Part shown: one piece after another, positions 8,071 through 17,480 of the stretch
How positions within the stretch are numbered: position 1 is the stretch's first letter
Layout: each line of letters starts with the position of its first letter
Source: Bacteroidota bacterium
GTDB taxonomy: Bacteria; Bacteroidota; Bacteroidia; Chitinophagales; Chitinophagaceae
Reading direction: 5' to 3'
Assembly (NCBI GenBank): GCA_016868475.1
Contig: VGGU01000002.1
Coordinates: 1-64,000, forward strand
DNA: 64,000 nt
The notes under the pieces: model-generated
What the model was told of the DNA's origin: nothing
The model's input: the letters and a program-made list of their open reading frames with translations, nothing else
The model's database searches: none
Translations under genes and position numbers: made by a program

Positions 8071-9579
8071 ATGCAAAGAGATAAACTGTTGTACGAGCTT
8101 AATAATAAAGCCAGCTGGGATTTGGTGGTTATTGGTGGTGGCGCAACCGGCCTTGGAATTGCGTTAGACGCATCAACAAGAGGGCTAAAAACCCTGCTGG
8201 TAGAAAAAAGGGATTTTTCTTCAGGAACATCAAGCAGATCAACCAAACTAATTCATGGTGGTGTTAGATATTTAAAGCAATTAAGATTTAGTTTGATAGT
8301 TGAATCTTTGCGAGAAAGAAAAATATTATTAAGGAATTCTTCAAACGTAACCCACATAATCCCGTTTATTATTCCGGTTTATTCGTTTTACGAAAAACTA
8401 CTTTACTCTTTTGGATTACACCTGTATGCGCTTTTTGGATTTAACTCTACTGTTGGAAACACAAAAGTCTTGTCAAAAAAAGAAACTCTGGAAAAGCTTC
8501 CTTTTGTTAATGAAAGAAATCTTTGTGGTGGGGTTTTGTATTACGATGCACAATTTAATGATAGTCAGCTCTGCGTTGATCTGGCTCAAACTGCAATCGA
8601 CAATGGTGCCACTGTTTTAAATTATTGCGAGGTTACTGATTTGGTAAAATCAAACAACCTGGTTTGTGGGGTGGTGTTTAGGGACACTATTTCAAACACC
8701 AACTATAATGTTAGTTGTGGTTTTGTTGTAAACGCTACCGGAGTGTTTACAGAAGATATTTTAAAGAAGGACGTTGAAGCTTATTCAAAGATTGTGGTGG
8801 CCTCTCAGGGAATACATCTTGTTTTAGATAGTGTTTATGGATCCAAGAAATTTGCCATGACCGTGCCGTCTGTTGACGGTCGGGTTGTTTTTTTAATCCC
8901 CTGGCTTGGTAAGCTGTTGCTTGGCACCACTGACACCAAAATGGAAGAAGCAAAAGAGGATCCCGTGCCGCTTAAAAGCGAGATTGATTTTTTGATAGAT
9001 TCTTACAACAGGTTTAGCAGTAAAAAAATAACCACCAACGAGGTTAGTGCTGTTTTTGCCGGTCTGCGACCTTTGTTTAATAGCAGTAGTTCGTCAACCG
9101 CTGTTATGTCCAGAGAGCACAGCATTATTGTTGGTAAATCCGGGCTTATAACAATTATAGGAGGAAAGTGGACAACATATAGAAAAATGGCGGAAAGCAC
9201 CGTGGATCTAATATATAGGCGGGGGCGGCTAAACAAAAGAAAGTGTGTAACCAAAAACCTATTGCTCTATACTTACAAGGATAAAAACAAATCCACCCAA
9301 GAGCTAATAACCGCTAACCCCTCGCTGGCCGAGATAATTAATACAGAGTATGGTATAACAAAAGCGGATATTGTGTACGCCATACTTTTTGAAATGGCTC
9401 AAACAGTAGAAGATGTTTTGGCCAGAAGAACCAGATTGTTGTTTTTGGATGTTAGGGCTTCGGTATTGGTTTCTCCAATTGTTGCTGATCTGTTGGCGGT
9501 ATATCTAAAAAAAGATGCCGCTTGGGTTGAAGCTCAATTACTGGCCTATAAAAATCTTGCGGAAAAATATTACGCATAA
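8071..9579 (+). CDS. glpD: FAD-dependent glycerol-3-phosphate dehydrogenase
   Basis: The protein has 502 residues from the ATG at 8071. The FAD Rossmann motif GGGATG is at residues 22-27, followed by the family block SSRSTKLIHGGVRYL. The C-terminal half has the GGKWTTYRKMAE motif and the helical DAO_C domain. It oxidises sn-glycerol-3-phosphate to dihydroxyacetone phosphate at the inner membrane and passes electrons to quinone. No glpK or glpF lies nearby. The gene is G/T-rich on its coding strand and stands alone, divergent from the nos operon. Confidence 0.92.
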   Translation: MQRDKLLYELNNKASWDLVVIGGGATGLGIALDASTRGLKTLLVEKRDFSSGTSSRSTKLIHGGVRYLKQLRFSLIVESLRERKILLRNSSNVTHIIPFIIPVYSFYEKLLYSFGLHLYALFGFNSTVGNTKVLSKKETLEKLPFVNERNLCGGVLYYDAQFNDSQLCVDLAQTAIDNGATVLNYCEVTDLVKSNNLVCGVVFRDTISNTNYNVSCGFVVNATGVFTEDILKKDVEAYSKIVVASQGIHLVLDSVYGSKKFAMTVPSVDGRVVFLIPWLGKLLLGTTDTKMEEAKEDPVPLKSEIDFLIDSYNRFSSKKITTNEVSAVFAGLRPLFNSSSSSTAVMSREHSIIVGKSGLITIIGGKWTTYRKMAESTVDLIYRRGRLNKRKCVTKNLLLYTYKDKNKSTQELITANPSLAEIINTEYGITKADIVYAILFEMAQTVEDVLARRTRLLFLDVRASVLVSPIVADLLAVYLKKDAAWVEAQLLAYKNLAEKYYA

Positions 9580-9580
9580 T

Positions 9581-9611
9581 TTTGGCCGGTTTATTGTGTT
9601 TCCTATATTCG
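9581..9611 (+). promoter_or_regulatory. promoter of the trp leader/trpB2 transcript
   Basis: TTTG (9581-9584), a 19-bp spacer, then TATATTCG (9604-9611). This matches the Bacteroidota vegetative promoter TTTG-N19-TAnnTTTG except for one base in the -7 box. Transcription would begin about 20 nt before the leader peptide start. Confidence 0.6.
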
Positions 9612-9637
9612 TGCTCGCTGATCAATAAACAAACATC

Positions 9638-9721
9638 GTGCTTTTAAATACTACCACAATTTTTACTTGGCGTTGGTGTGCTAATTCGGCAGGCCTTGGA
9701 AGCTGTGGTCGTTGGCGTTAA
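9638..9721 (+). CDS. tryptophan leader peptide (attenuator)
   Basis: This 27-codon reading frame starts with GTG (an in-frame stop lies at 9626-9628) and ends with TAA at 9719. It contains three Trp codons, at 9668, 9674 and 9713 (TWRW near the middle, RWR at the end). Three Trp in 27 residues, directly ahead of a tryptophan synthase beta gene and a terminator hairpin, is the signature of ribosome-mediated attenuation. The segment GGCAGGCCTT (9688-9697), just after the Trp pair, can pair with the 5' arm of the terminator. No usable ATG is present in this frame. Confidence 0.72.
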   Translation: MLLNTTTIFTWRWCANSAGLGSCGRWR

Positions 9722-9741
9722 CCGCCACATCATCTTTTTTT

Positions 9742-9783
9742 AAGAGGTCTGTCTTCATAAGGGGCAGGCCTCTTTTTCTTTTA
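9742..9783 (+). terminator. intrinsic terminator (attenuator) before trpB2
   Basis: A 12-bp stem is formed by AAGAGGTCTGTC (9742-9753) and GGCAGGCCTCTT (9763-9774), using two G-U wobbles, with a 9-nt loop. TTTTCTTTT follows immediately. The 3' arm resembles GGCAGGCCTT at 9688-9697 inside the leader peptide, which would allow a competing antiterminator pairing with the 5' arm. Confidence 0.82.
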
Positions 9784-9826
9784 GAATCCCTGAAGACTTT
9801 ATTTATTCATTATTAAAAAATTGTTC

Positions 9827-11176
9827 ATGAAATACTTTTTAACCGAAGACCAAACACCACATCATTATTATAATATTAGTGCCGATATTACCGAACCCCT
9901 ATTACCCCCGCTTCATCCACAAACAAAAAAACCTGTGGTCCCCGAAGATTTGGCTCCTTTGTTTCCAATGGAGCTGATCAAACAAGAGGTAAGCAAGGAG
10001 CGATATATAGAAATTCCGGACGAGGTTCGTTCTCTTTATAATTTATATCGTCCCAGCCCGCTTGTTCGTGCAACACGTTTGGAAAAACAACTTAATACAA
10101 CCGCGCGTATTTATTATAAGTACGAAGGGGGTAGCCCCAGTGGTTCTCACAAAACCAACACTGCGCTTGCGCAAGCTTATTATAATAAGCAGGAGGGGAT
10201 TAAAAAAATTGTAACCGAAACGGGTGCCGGGCAATGGGGAACAGCCCTGAGTTTTGCTTGTGCACAATTTGGTTTAGACTGTGAAGTGTTTATGGTCAGG
10301 GGCAGCTATGATCAAAAGCCCTATCGTAAAGTAATTATGGAAACCTTTGGGGCAACGGTTCACCCTTCACCTAGCAATCTCACTGCCACAGGTAGAGCTC
10401 ATTTGCAAAAAGATCCCACTTCGCTGGGATCGCTGGGTATTGCTATTAGCGAAGCGGTTGAGGTTGCTGTTCAGGATAGCAAAACACATTATGCTCTTGG
10501 TAGCGTCTTGAACCACGTGTTGTTACATCAAACCATTATTGGACAGGAAGCAATCAAACAATTTGAATTAGCAAATGATTACCCCGATGTGGTCATTGCC
10601 CCATTGGGTGGTGGTTCAAATTTTGCAGGCCTGGCATTTCCTTTTGTAGGAGAGATGCTAAGGGGGGGTAAAGCAGTTCGTGCCGTAGCGGTTGAACCCG
10701 CCTCTTGTCCAAAATTAACTCGTGGCGTGTTTGGTTATGATTTTGGAGACAGCGCGGGTTTTACACCTCTACTTCCTATGTATAGTTTGGGGCATGATTT
10801 TATGCCGCCGGGTTTACACGCTGGTGGTTTGCGTTATCATGGTGCCAGTGCTCTTTGTAGTCATTTGTTGAATATGAAAAAAATTGAAGCCGTGGCGCTT
10901 CAACAATTAGAGTGTTTTGAGGCTGGGTTGTTGTTTGCTAAAACAGAAGGAATTTTACCGGCGCCAGAAGCAACACACGCTATAGCACAAGCCATTCGTG
11001 AGGCTAATGAGGCAAAAGAAAATGGGGAAGAGCGCGTGATTGTATTTAACCTTTGCGGTCATGGTCACTTTGATATGAGCGCTTACGAGGATTATTGCAG
11101 AGGCCAGTTAACAAATCATAGCATCGAACAGGCGGAGTTGGAAAAATCAATCGGTGCTGTGCAACTGGTGTCCTAA
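9827..11176 (+). CDS. trpB: tryptophan synthase beta chain, TrpB2 type
   Basis: The protein has 449 residues from the ATG at 9827. It is longer than classical TrpB1 (about 400) and carries the TrpB2 signature N-terminal extension. The PLP-binding Lys is K109 in GSHKTNTAL, and the phosphate loop GGGSN lies about two-thirds along. It condenses indole with serine to give tryptophan; TrpB2 enzymes often act without a tightly bound alpha subunit. No trpA is adjacent. The Trp-rich leader and terminator upstream indicate control by tryptophan supply. Confidence 0.94.
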   Translation: MKYFLTEDQTPHHYYNISADITEPLLPPLHPQTKKPVVPEDLAPLFPMELIKQEVSKERYIEIPDEVRSLYNLYRPSPLVRATRLEKQLNTTARIYYKYEGGSPSGSHKTNTALAQAYYNKQEGIKKIVTETGAGQWGTALSFACAQFGLDCEVFMVRGSYDQKPYRKVIMETFGATVHPSPSNLTATGRAHLQKDPTSLGSLGIAISEAVEVAVQDSKTHYALGSVLNHVLLHQTIIGQEAIKQFELANDYPDVVIAPLGGGSNFAGLAFPFVGEMLRGGKAVRAVAVEPASCPKLTRGVFGYDFGDSAGFTPLLPMYSLGHDFMPPGLHAGGLRYHGASALCSHLLNMKKIEAVALQQLECFEAGLLFAKTEGILPAPEATHAIAQAIREANEAKENGEERVIVFNLCGHGHFDMSAYEDYCRGQLTNHSIEQAELEKSIGAVQLVS

Positions 11177-11183
11177 TAAATTC

Positions 11184-12467
11184 TTAACGCGTTAATCGAT
11201 ACAAAAACACCGCTGTTCGTTGTATTAGTTTTGGATATTCTTTAAGATTGATCGTTTCTCCGGGAGCATGCGCACCACGTCCGCTGGCGCCCAGTCCATC
11301 CAGGCAGTCAAGATATTTTGCTACATAAGAAATATCGCCCGCTCCGCGACTGCCGGGGTTTCCCGGAGAAACTTTTCCAAAACCTAGCGTTTCACTAACC
11401 TCACTCAATTGGTTGGCTAGTTTTGTGTTTCCTTCTGTTGGGGGCATTGAGGGAATTCCGTCTGTGAAGTGAATGACGGATTTTGTACTGGGCAATGATT
11501 GACCAACAATTTCGCGCATTACGCTCCTTGCGTTTTCTTTTTGTTCTTCACTTAAAAAGCGAAGATCTCCGTTTGCATAAGTCCGTGGAGAAATGATGTT
11601 TGTTTTTCCGGCTACTTCACCCTGTTGTGCTTCATCATTATAAGCAACCTCGGCGCCGCCAATAATCAAACCAGGATTAAAGGTGAGGTTGGGCTCTTTG
11701 CTCAGCTGCTCTCTGAAGGAATTGATAATTCGTGCCGCTTCATAAATAGAACCAAATCCTGCATTTCCAAATATACCGGAAGAGTGTCCTTGTTTTCCCT
11801 CCACTTCCAATTTCCATCCACTGGCACCTCTTCTAGCGGTGGCTACCGTATTTAATCCGCTTGCTGTTTCAAAGGCTAATGCTATATCGTGTTGTTGAGC
11901 GCGTGCAATAAAATCTCCTCGAGATATTTCTCTAGGGTGACCCGCGTTTTCTTCATCACCCGTCATGTAAACTGTAATAGAGGTTTGCTCAAGCAAACCC
12001 AGCCGATGCATCGCTTTTAATCCGGCTATTATTGCCACATCACCCCCTTTCATATCATTGATGCCTTGACCCGTTGCTGTGCTATCATTTAGTTGCGTAA
12101 ATGGATTCGCGGGCATGTCGGGTTCAAACACGGTATCCAGGTGACCAATCAAAAAAAGTTTTTTTCCTTTTGTTCCTCTTCTGTAAGCTACCAGATGCCC
12201 CGCTCTTTTCAACGAGTCTGGTAATGATACCCATTCCACCGTAAAGCCCAGTGCTCTTAACTCGGTAGCATACACCTCCCCCACAGCACGAACACCGGCA
12301 ATATTATAGGTTCCACTATTGATGTTTACTGATTGGCGGAGCAACTGGAGTGTTTGTTCCATTTGTTGTTCAACCGTCTGAATTAATTTTTTTTCTTCCG
12401 GTGTAAGCGATTGGCCGCTGACTATCAAAGAAATAAATAGTACAAACGAAAGGATAATGGCTTTCAT
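11184..12467 (-). CDS. M20 family zinc metallopeptidase (glutamate carboxypeptidase-like), exported
   Basis: The 427-residue protein has a signal peptide (about residues 1-18, ending VSGQS). Metal-binding motifs of the M20A/CPDG2 group are in order: GHLDTVFE, NDMKGG, TGDEENAG and an AHAPGE segment near the C-terminus. The central dimerisation domain lies around residues 205-320. It probably hydrolyses C-terminal glutamate or dipeptides in the periplasm. It ends 7 bp from trpB (convergent) and follows the S9 peptidase gene by 2 bp, so the two peptidases form an operon. Confidence 0.9.
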   Translation of the reverse strand: MKAIILSFVLFISLIVSGQSLTPEEKKLIQTVEQQMEQTLQLLRQSVNINSGTYNIAGVRAVGEVYATELRALGFTVEWVSLPDSLKRAGHLVAYRRGTKGKKLFLIGHLDTVFEPDMPANPFTQLNDSTATGQGINDMKGGDVAIIAGLKAMHRLGLLEQTSITVYMTGDEENAGHPREISRGDFIARAQQHDIALAFETASGLNTVATARRGASGWKLEVEGKQGHSSGIFGNAGFGSIYEAARIINSFREQLSKEPNLTFNPGLIIGGAEVAYNDEAQQGEVAGKTNIISPRTYANGDLRFLSEEQKENARSVMREIVGQSLPSTKSVIHFTDGIPSMPPTEGNTKLANQLSEVSETLGFGKVSPGNPGSRGAGDISYVAKYLDCLDGLGASGRGAHAPGETINLKEYPKLIQRTAVFLYRLTR

Positions 12468-12469
12468 CG

Positions 12470-14623
12470 TTATTTATTAATTCCTTCCAATGCAAACAAA
12501 AAAGCATAGTGTAAGGCTACGTCTTTTAAATAATCAAAACGCCCGGAGGCTCCTCCATGCCCCGCTTCCATATTTGTTTTTAAAAGCAGCACATTCTTGT
12601 CTGTTTTTAGTTTGCGCAAGCGCGCCACCCATTTTGCAGGTTCAAAATACTGCACCTGGCTATCGTGTAATCCGGTAGTGACCAACAAATTTGGATAGTC
12701 GGTTGCCGTTACGTTATCATAGGGCGAATAAGATTTCATATAAAAGTAATCGTCTTTGTTGGCTGGATTTCCCCACTCGTCGTATTCGTTTGTTGTTAGG
12801 GGAATGGTGGGATCAGACATGGTGGTTATCACATCCACAAAAGGAACATGCGCAATAACGCCGTTCCAGAGTGTGGGTTCCATATTAACAACAGCGCCCA
12901 TCAATAATCCTCCGGCGCTTCCGCCCATTGCATAAAGATGACCGCGGCTAGTAAATTTTTGTTCGATTAAATATTTACCACAATCAATAAAATCGTTAAA
13001 CGTGTTTTTCTTTTTCTGCAATTTGCCGTCTTCATACCAAGACCTGCCCATTTCCTGTCCTCCACGTATATGGGCAATAGCGTATACAAAACCACGGTTT
13101 AATAAGGAAAGGCGATTTGTTGAAAATCCGGCATCCATGCTGGCTCCATAAGATCCGTATCCATACAGAAGGGCTGGAGCCGATCCATCTAGTTGAATTC
13201 CTTTTTTATATACAATAGACAGCGGAACTCGTGTGCCATCGCGGGCAATTACAAATCGTCTTTCTGTAACATAATCACTTCTTTTGAATCCGCCGAGTAC
13301 GGGTTGTTCTTTAATAAGTTCTTTTTGTTTTGTGGCAATGGTATAGTCGTAGGTAGAAAGTGGTGTGGTCATGGAAGAATATCTAAAGCGGAGTCTTGTA
13401 GAAAGATATTCTGGGTTTCTACCCACAAAGGCGTCGTATGCCGGTTCTCCAAAGTCAAGATAATGCTCTTTTTCTCTGGGAAATTCACGAACGCGTAATT
13501 GCACCAGCCCTTCTTTTCTTTCGGTAAGAACCCAAAAGTTTTTAAACGGCTCAACCCCCTCCAGCAATACGTCTGTTCTGTTGGGGATAAGCTCTGTCCA
13601 TGCCGTTTGTTGTGTTTGGTCTAATGGACAACTCATTAAGCGAAAATTTTTTGCTCCCCAGTTGGTAACAATCAAAAAACGATCTTCCCAGTGATCAACA
13701 CTATACAGCAAGTCTTTTGTTCGGGGTTGAAACACCCGAAAGCTTCCCTGTGGTTGATTTGCGGGTAAAATATATACTTCGGAGCTCAGCGTTGCCGCAG
13801 AATAAATCATGATATACTGTCCGGAACGAGTCTTAGTAACTCCTATATAATTGGATGGGTCTTTCTCCTCATACACAATTACATCTGCTTTTGCCGGTGT
13901 TCCTAGTTGGTGCCTTTTTATTTTTTCTGATAACAGGGTTGTGTGATTGTTGGCTGTATAAAAAATTGTTTTGCTATCGGCCGACCAAACCGCATTGCCG
14001 CTGGTTCCCGGTATTGCATCACTCAGCAACTCTCCGGTTTTGAGATTTTTAAAGTATAGGGTGTATTGTCTGCGCGAGACCTCGTCTACTCCATAAGCCA
14101 TCCACTGGTTGTCGGGACTTATGTTTGGGCCTGAGATAGAATAATAATTTTTTCCTTTTGCCATTTGATCTACATCTAACAACAACTCCTCTTTGGCGTT
14201 GGCGGCAATACCTTTTCGATAGTATTTATAATACTGTTTGCCTTCTTCGGTTTTAGAATAGTAGATATAGCCATTGTCTGTTACGGGCTCCGACTCGTCT
14301 TTTTCCTGTATTCGGCCCCGCATCTCTGTAAATAGCCCTTTTTGAAGCTCTTTTGTTCCGCTCATCATGGTGTCCAGATATTCGTTCTCTGCTTGTAGGT
14401 GTTCAACAACCCTTGTGCTATCCGGCCCTTTTTTAAAATAATCATTCATCCAATAATATTCGTCTTTAATAGTATCGCCGTGTTGCACAAATGCGCGCAT
14501 CTTTTCAATAGCCCTTGGCGCTTGTGTGTTTTTCGGCCAATCATATTGCGTTTTTTTCATGCTGTTGTTTTTACAAGCCACAAGCAAAAGCAGGGTAGAA
14601 AAAAAATAAATTATTTTTTTCAT
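12470..14623 (-). CDS. S9A prolyl oligopeptidase / oligopeptidase B-like lipoprotein
   Basis: The 717-residue protein begins with a lipoprotein signal (LLLVAC, Cys at 17). An N-terminal beta-propeller is followed by a C-terminal alpha/beta-hydrolase domain. The catalytic triad is visible as S569 (GGSAGG), D654 (GLHDSQV) and H689 (EAGHGG). Such enzymes cut short peptides after Pro or basic residues. The lipobox suggests anchoring in the periplasm or outer membrane. It is the upstream partner of the M20 peptidase, consistent with peptide scavenging. Confidence 0.93.
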   Translation of the reverse strand: MKKIIYFFSTLLLLVACKNNSMKKTQYDWPKNTQAPRAIEKMRAFVQHGDTIKDEYYWMNDYFKKGPDSTRVVEHLQAENEYLDTMMSGTKELQKGLFTEMRGRIQEKDESEPVTDNGYIYYSKTEEGKQYYKYYRKGIAANAKEELLLDVDQMAKGKNYYSISGPNISPDNQWMAYGVDEVSRRQYTLYFKNLKTGELLSDAIPGTSGNAVWSADSKTIFYTANNHTTLLSEKIKRHQLGTPAKADVIVYEEKDPSNYIGVTKTRSGQYIMIYSAATLSSEVYILPANQPQGSFRVFQPRTKDLLYSVDHWEDRFLIVTNWGAKNFRLMSCPLDQTQQTAWTELIPNRTDVLLEGVEPFKNFWVLTERKEGLVQLRVREFPREKEHYLDFGEPAYDAFVGRNPEYLSTRLRFRYSSMTTPLSTYDYTIATKQKELIKEQPVLGGFKRSDYVTERRFVIARDGTRVPLSIVYKKGIQLDGSAPALLYGYGSYGASMDAGFSTNRLSLLNRGFVYAIAHIRGGQEMGRSWYEDGKLQKKKNTFNDFIDCGKYLIEQKFTSRGHLYAMGGSAGGLLMGAVVNMEPTLWNGVIAHVPFVDVITTMSDPTIPLTTNEYDEWGNPANKDDYFYMKSYSPYDNVTATDYPNLLVTTGLHDSQVQYFEPAKWVARLRKLKTDKNVLLLKTNMEAGHGGASGRFDYLKDVALHYAFLFALEGINK

Positions 14624-14659
14624 TTGCGAGAAGTTTTTGTGTTCTTGTTGGGGGTGTTC

Positions 14660-15178
14660 TTAATGGATCTGCTCGGTTATTTTTTCCAGGCAGGCGGCAA
14701 CACCTTCTTTTACGCCCCTTTTATACATTTTGAGCGCCTCCTTTTCGTTCCCTGTTTTTTCATAGGAGTGGCCCAGGAAAAAAAGAAGTTCGCTGTTTTT
14801 CTTTTGTTCGTAAGAAAGTTTAAAACAGTCAAGCGCGGGCTGAAACAAACCTGCATAATAATAGCTCTTTCCTAGGTATTCGTAAAAGAGCGCGTCTTCG
14901 GGCTCTAGATAATCAAATGGAAAAAGAAGTTGATTAACCCCTGTGTAGTCTTTTTGATCTAATAGTTTTTTTGCTTTTATTAATATGGTGTCGCGTTTTT
15001 GTTTCCAGTCTTTTAGTCCTTGTTCGCGAAGTGCTGCGTTTGGATCTATCTCCGTATCCCGAAGCGCCTGGTATTTCATCACCCCCTGCGTAAGATTTGG
15101 TTTAAAGTCTTGTCCTATCACGTCCGCTTGGGTTAAGAACAAAAAAGAGAGGGTGAAAAAAAGCAGGCCTTTGTTCAT
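14660..15178 (-). CDS. exported TPR-repeat protein of unknown function
   Basis: The 172-residue protein has a signal peptide (about 1-22). Two or three tetratricopeptide-like helical hairpins occupy residues 85-165 (FYEYLGKSYYYAG and LLFFLGHSYEKTG units). TPR folds are protein-interaction scaffolds, and no specific partner can be named. It is transcribed toward the S9 peptidase gene with a gap of 36 bp and may belong to the same transcript. Confidence 0.8.
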   Translation of the reverse strand: MNKGLLFFTLSFLFLTQADVIGQDFKPNLTQGVMKYQALRDTEIDPNAALREQGLKDWKQKRDTILIKAKKLLDQKDYTGVNQLLFPFDYLEPEDALFYEYLGKSYYYAGLFQPALDCFKLSYEQKKNSELLFFLGHSYEKTGNEKEALKMYKRGVKEGVAACLEKITEQIH

Positions 15179-15243
15179 ATTAATAAATTTGTAGGAAAGT
15201 TAGGTTATTTTGGTGTGCAACTCTTTGTTAGCCCGTTACCCAC

Positions 15244-15969
15244 ATGTGTGTAGATATTGGATATAAATCTATGTTGGGGGCAGATGGCCTGCCCCGCTAT
15301 ATTCCTGGAATAAAAATTAATCGAGACTTGGTTGATGTAGACCACAACAGGCCCCATATTGCCGCACACGAAAACCCATCGTGTTTTGTGTTGGTTAACC
15401 GCGGTGGTGATGTTTGTGTGGAGCGATTTTTTTGGGGCATAGCTCCTGGTTTTAAAACCCCCACCCCTTTGTATAATGCGCGAAGCGAAAAGGTATTATT
15501 GCCTGATTCGTTTTGGTTTTCATTAAAAGAGCAAAGGTGTTTATTGCTTGCAGACGGTGTTTACGAACATCAACAGCGTGAGGGGGTTAAAAAAAAGACT
15601 CCTTATTATATCAAACTAAAGGGTGGTGAACCATTGTTAATCCCTGCTCTTTTTTCCTTTACCTCTTTGTCGTTTAGTATTCTTACGCGTTCTGCCAATG
15701 GGGTTTTCAGAGAAATACATAATTCTGGGCCTAATAAACACAGGATGCCCCTTCTTTGCCCCGTGGATCGGGCGCTGCGATGGTTACAAAAAGATTTAAA
15801 ACAAGAGGAGATGGTTGATTTTGTTAGTTTCTTGCTTCCGGATCAAGAGCTAAGTTATCACACCGTTTTTTCAATTCGTGGTAAAAAAGAAAGGCCTGAC
15901 GGTTTAAAAGAAAACGATTTTTTTGATTGGGGTCGCGCGGGTTTTTTGGAAAAGGCTTCTCTTTTTTGA
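15244..15969 (+). CDS. SOS response-associated peptidase family protein (SRAP, YedK/HMCES-like)
   Basis: The 241-residue protein has all four SRAP active-site positions: Cys2 immediately after the initiator Met, N78 in YNARSEK, E108 in DGVYEH and H166 in NKHRMP. The WGIAPGF motif is at 64-70. Family members cross-link to abasic sites in single-stranded DNA through Cys2 and so protect damaged forks. The requirement that Cys is residue 2 fixes the ATG at 15244. It stands alone, divergent from the TPR gene and convergent with nadA (1 bp apart). Confidence 0.93.
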   Translation: MCVDIGYKSMLGADGLPRYIPGIKINRDLVDVDHNRPHIAAHENPSCFVLVNRGGDVCVERFFWGIAPGFKTPTPLYNARSEKVLLPDSFWFSLKEQRCLLLADGVYEHQQREGVKKKTPYYIKLKGGEPLLIPALFSFTSLSFSILTRSANGVFREIHNSGPNKHRMPLLCPVDRALRWLQKDLKQEEMVDFVSFLLPDQELSYHTVFSIRGKKERPDGLKENDFFDWGRAGFLEKASLF

Positions 15970-15970
15970 T

Positions 15971-16969
15971 TTATACCCCCGCCAGTTTACTAATCTCCAA
16001 CATTTTTTCTATTGGTTTTTTTGCGGCTAGCCTTATTTTTTCATCCATTAATACTTCAGGTTTTTCGTTTACTAAACAAGCGTATAATTTTTCAAGTGTG
16101 TTTAGTTTCATGTGTGGACAATCGTTACAGGCACAACTGTTATTTGGTGGTGCGGGAATGAATGTTTTTTGTGGAGAATTTTTAATCATTTGGTGTAATA
16201 TTCCCGCTTCTGTTGCCACAATATAGGTGTCTTCGGAATCTGATTGGCTGTATTTTAATAATTCTGTGGTGGATCCAACCATGTCTGCAATTCTTAAGAT
16301 AGGTTCTTCACACTCGGGGTGTGCAATTAGTTTTGCTGTTGAATATCTTGTTTTTAGTTTGATTATTTTTTCTAAGCTAAATATTTCATGTACCATACAC
16401 GCCCCATTCCAAAGAAGCATTGATCTTCCGGTTATTTTATTGATATAGGCTCCTAAATTTTTATCGGGAGCAAATATCAGTGGTTGTTCTTTTGGAAAAC
16501 TTTCAACAATTTTTTTTGCATTTGAGCTGGTACAAATAACATCGCTCATTGCTTTAATTTCTGCACTGCAGTTTATATAACTAACAACCAAATGGTCGGG
16601 GTGTTTTTCTTTAAATTTTTTAAATACTTCAGGGGGGCAGCTATCGCTTAATGAACATCCTGCATTTAAGTCGGGTAATAAAACTTTTTTTGTGGGGTTT
16701 AATATTTTTGCTGTTTCTGCCATAAAATGTACACCTGCAAAAACAATAATCTCCGCTTCTGCTTTTTGCGCTTCTCTGGCTAAACCTAAACTATCCCCAA
16801 TATAATCCGCAATATCCTGAATATCTGAATCCTGGTAATAGTGTGCTAGAATAATTGTTTTTTTTTGTTTTTTTAGTTTATTAATTTCTTCAAATAGATC
16901 CACGCTGGGATCTACAAAATTTTGCCAATTTTCGTTTTGCTCGATGGTTATGGTTTGTAACTGGTTCAT
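15971..16969 (-). CDS. nadA: quinolinate synthase
   Basis: The 332-residue enzyme condenses iminoaspartate with dihydroxyacetone phosphate to quinolinate, the second step of de novo NAD synthesis. The [4Fe-4S] ligands are visible as C105 ([10 protein letters not shown]), C191 (NGACMVHE) and the CACNDC cluster at 279-284. Substrate-binding [10 protein letters not shown] is at 43-52. nadB and nadC are not adjacent; nadD lies 9 kb away. Upstream lies the AT-rich 535-bp gap. Confidence 0.96.
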   Translation of the reverse strand: MNQLQTITIEQNENWQNFVDPSVDLFEEINKLKKQKKTIILAHYYQDSDIQDIADYIGDSLGLAREAQKAEAEIIVFAGVHFMAETAKILNPTKKVLLPDLNAGCSLSDSCPPEVFKKFKEKHPDHLVVSYINCSAEIKAMSDVICTSSNAKKIVESFPKEQPLIFAPDKNLGAYINKITGRSMLLWNGACMVHEIFSLEKIIKLKTRYSTAKLIAHPECEEPILRIADMVGSTTELLKYSQSDSEDTYIVATEAGILHQMIKNSPQKTFIPAPPNNSCACNDCPHMKLNTLEKLYACLVNEKPEVLMDEKIRLAAKKPIEKMLEISKLAGV

Positions 16970-17269
16970 TTTTTTAACTCATCACAAAAGTCTGTTCAAA
17001 AAAAATATATAGCAAATCATTCTTTTTAGATTTTTTTCTTCTTATAGTATTATATAATATTCTATTTATTTATAAATTCTTTATTATTATTATGTGTGTG
17101 GAAATGTTAATTATTTTTTTTATGGTTGAAAAAAACAAAACTTTTTAGTAATAAAACCAAATAGTCTAGATTTTATGGTTGGTTTTCAATTTGTTAATCA
17201 TTAATAGAATGATAGTATATTTTTTGTGCTTGTTTTTTACTAATGTTTTTGGTGTTGATTTTTAGTGAA

Positions 17270-17318
17270 TAGTCTTGGGTTTATCAACTAATAAGAGATA
17301 AGAACACAATCAAGACTA
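17270..17318. repeat. 8-bp inverted repeat straddling the composition flip
   Basis: TAGTCTTG (17270-17277) and its perfect reverse complement CAAGACTA (17311-17318) are separated by 33 bp of A/T-rich sequence. The pair brackets the point where the plus strand changes from T/G-rich to A/C-rich. It could be a protein-binding site or chance. Confidence 0.4.
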
Positions 17319-17472
17319 AAATTTTAACAGACTTTATGGATCTCTCTTAACGTTTCACGGGGGTTTATTAACAAAAAAAACACAGAAACCAACAGGGGCT
17401 GTGTATAAAAAAACAACGGCCTTTTTAACCCCCACCCCCTCTGCAAAGCATAATTTTCCACAGTTTTTCCCC

Positions 17473-17480
17473 TATTTTTG
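17473..17480 (+). promoter_or_regulatory. -7 promoter element of the ppiD-like gene
   Basis: TATTTTTG matches the Bacteroidota -7 consensus TAnnTTTG and ends 24 nt before the ATG at 17505. No clear -33 TTTG was found at the usual distance. Confidence 0.45.

Noticed and set aside
11184-11195. 12-bp palindrome TTAACGCGTTAA at the trpB/M20 convergent ends
   Set aside because: It is formed by the last codons and stop of the M20 gene and has no T-run; probably chance.
14399-14875. 158-codon plus-strand frame across the S9 peptidase start and TPR gene end
   Set aside because: It is Phe/Leu-rich because it mirrors two well-supported genes on the other strand; no domain is visible.
17041-17100. TATTATATAATA palindrome considered as a dif site
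   Set aside because: It lacks the ATAA-N6-TTAT core of XerCD sites and is expected by chance in such AT-rich DNA.
17400-17462. Two DnaA-box-like 9-mers suggesting an origin of replication
   Set aside because: Only two boxes were seen, one imperfect, with no box array, and the composition flip has the sign expected for a terminus. Kept as a note only.
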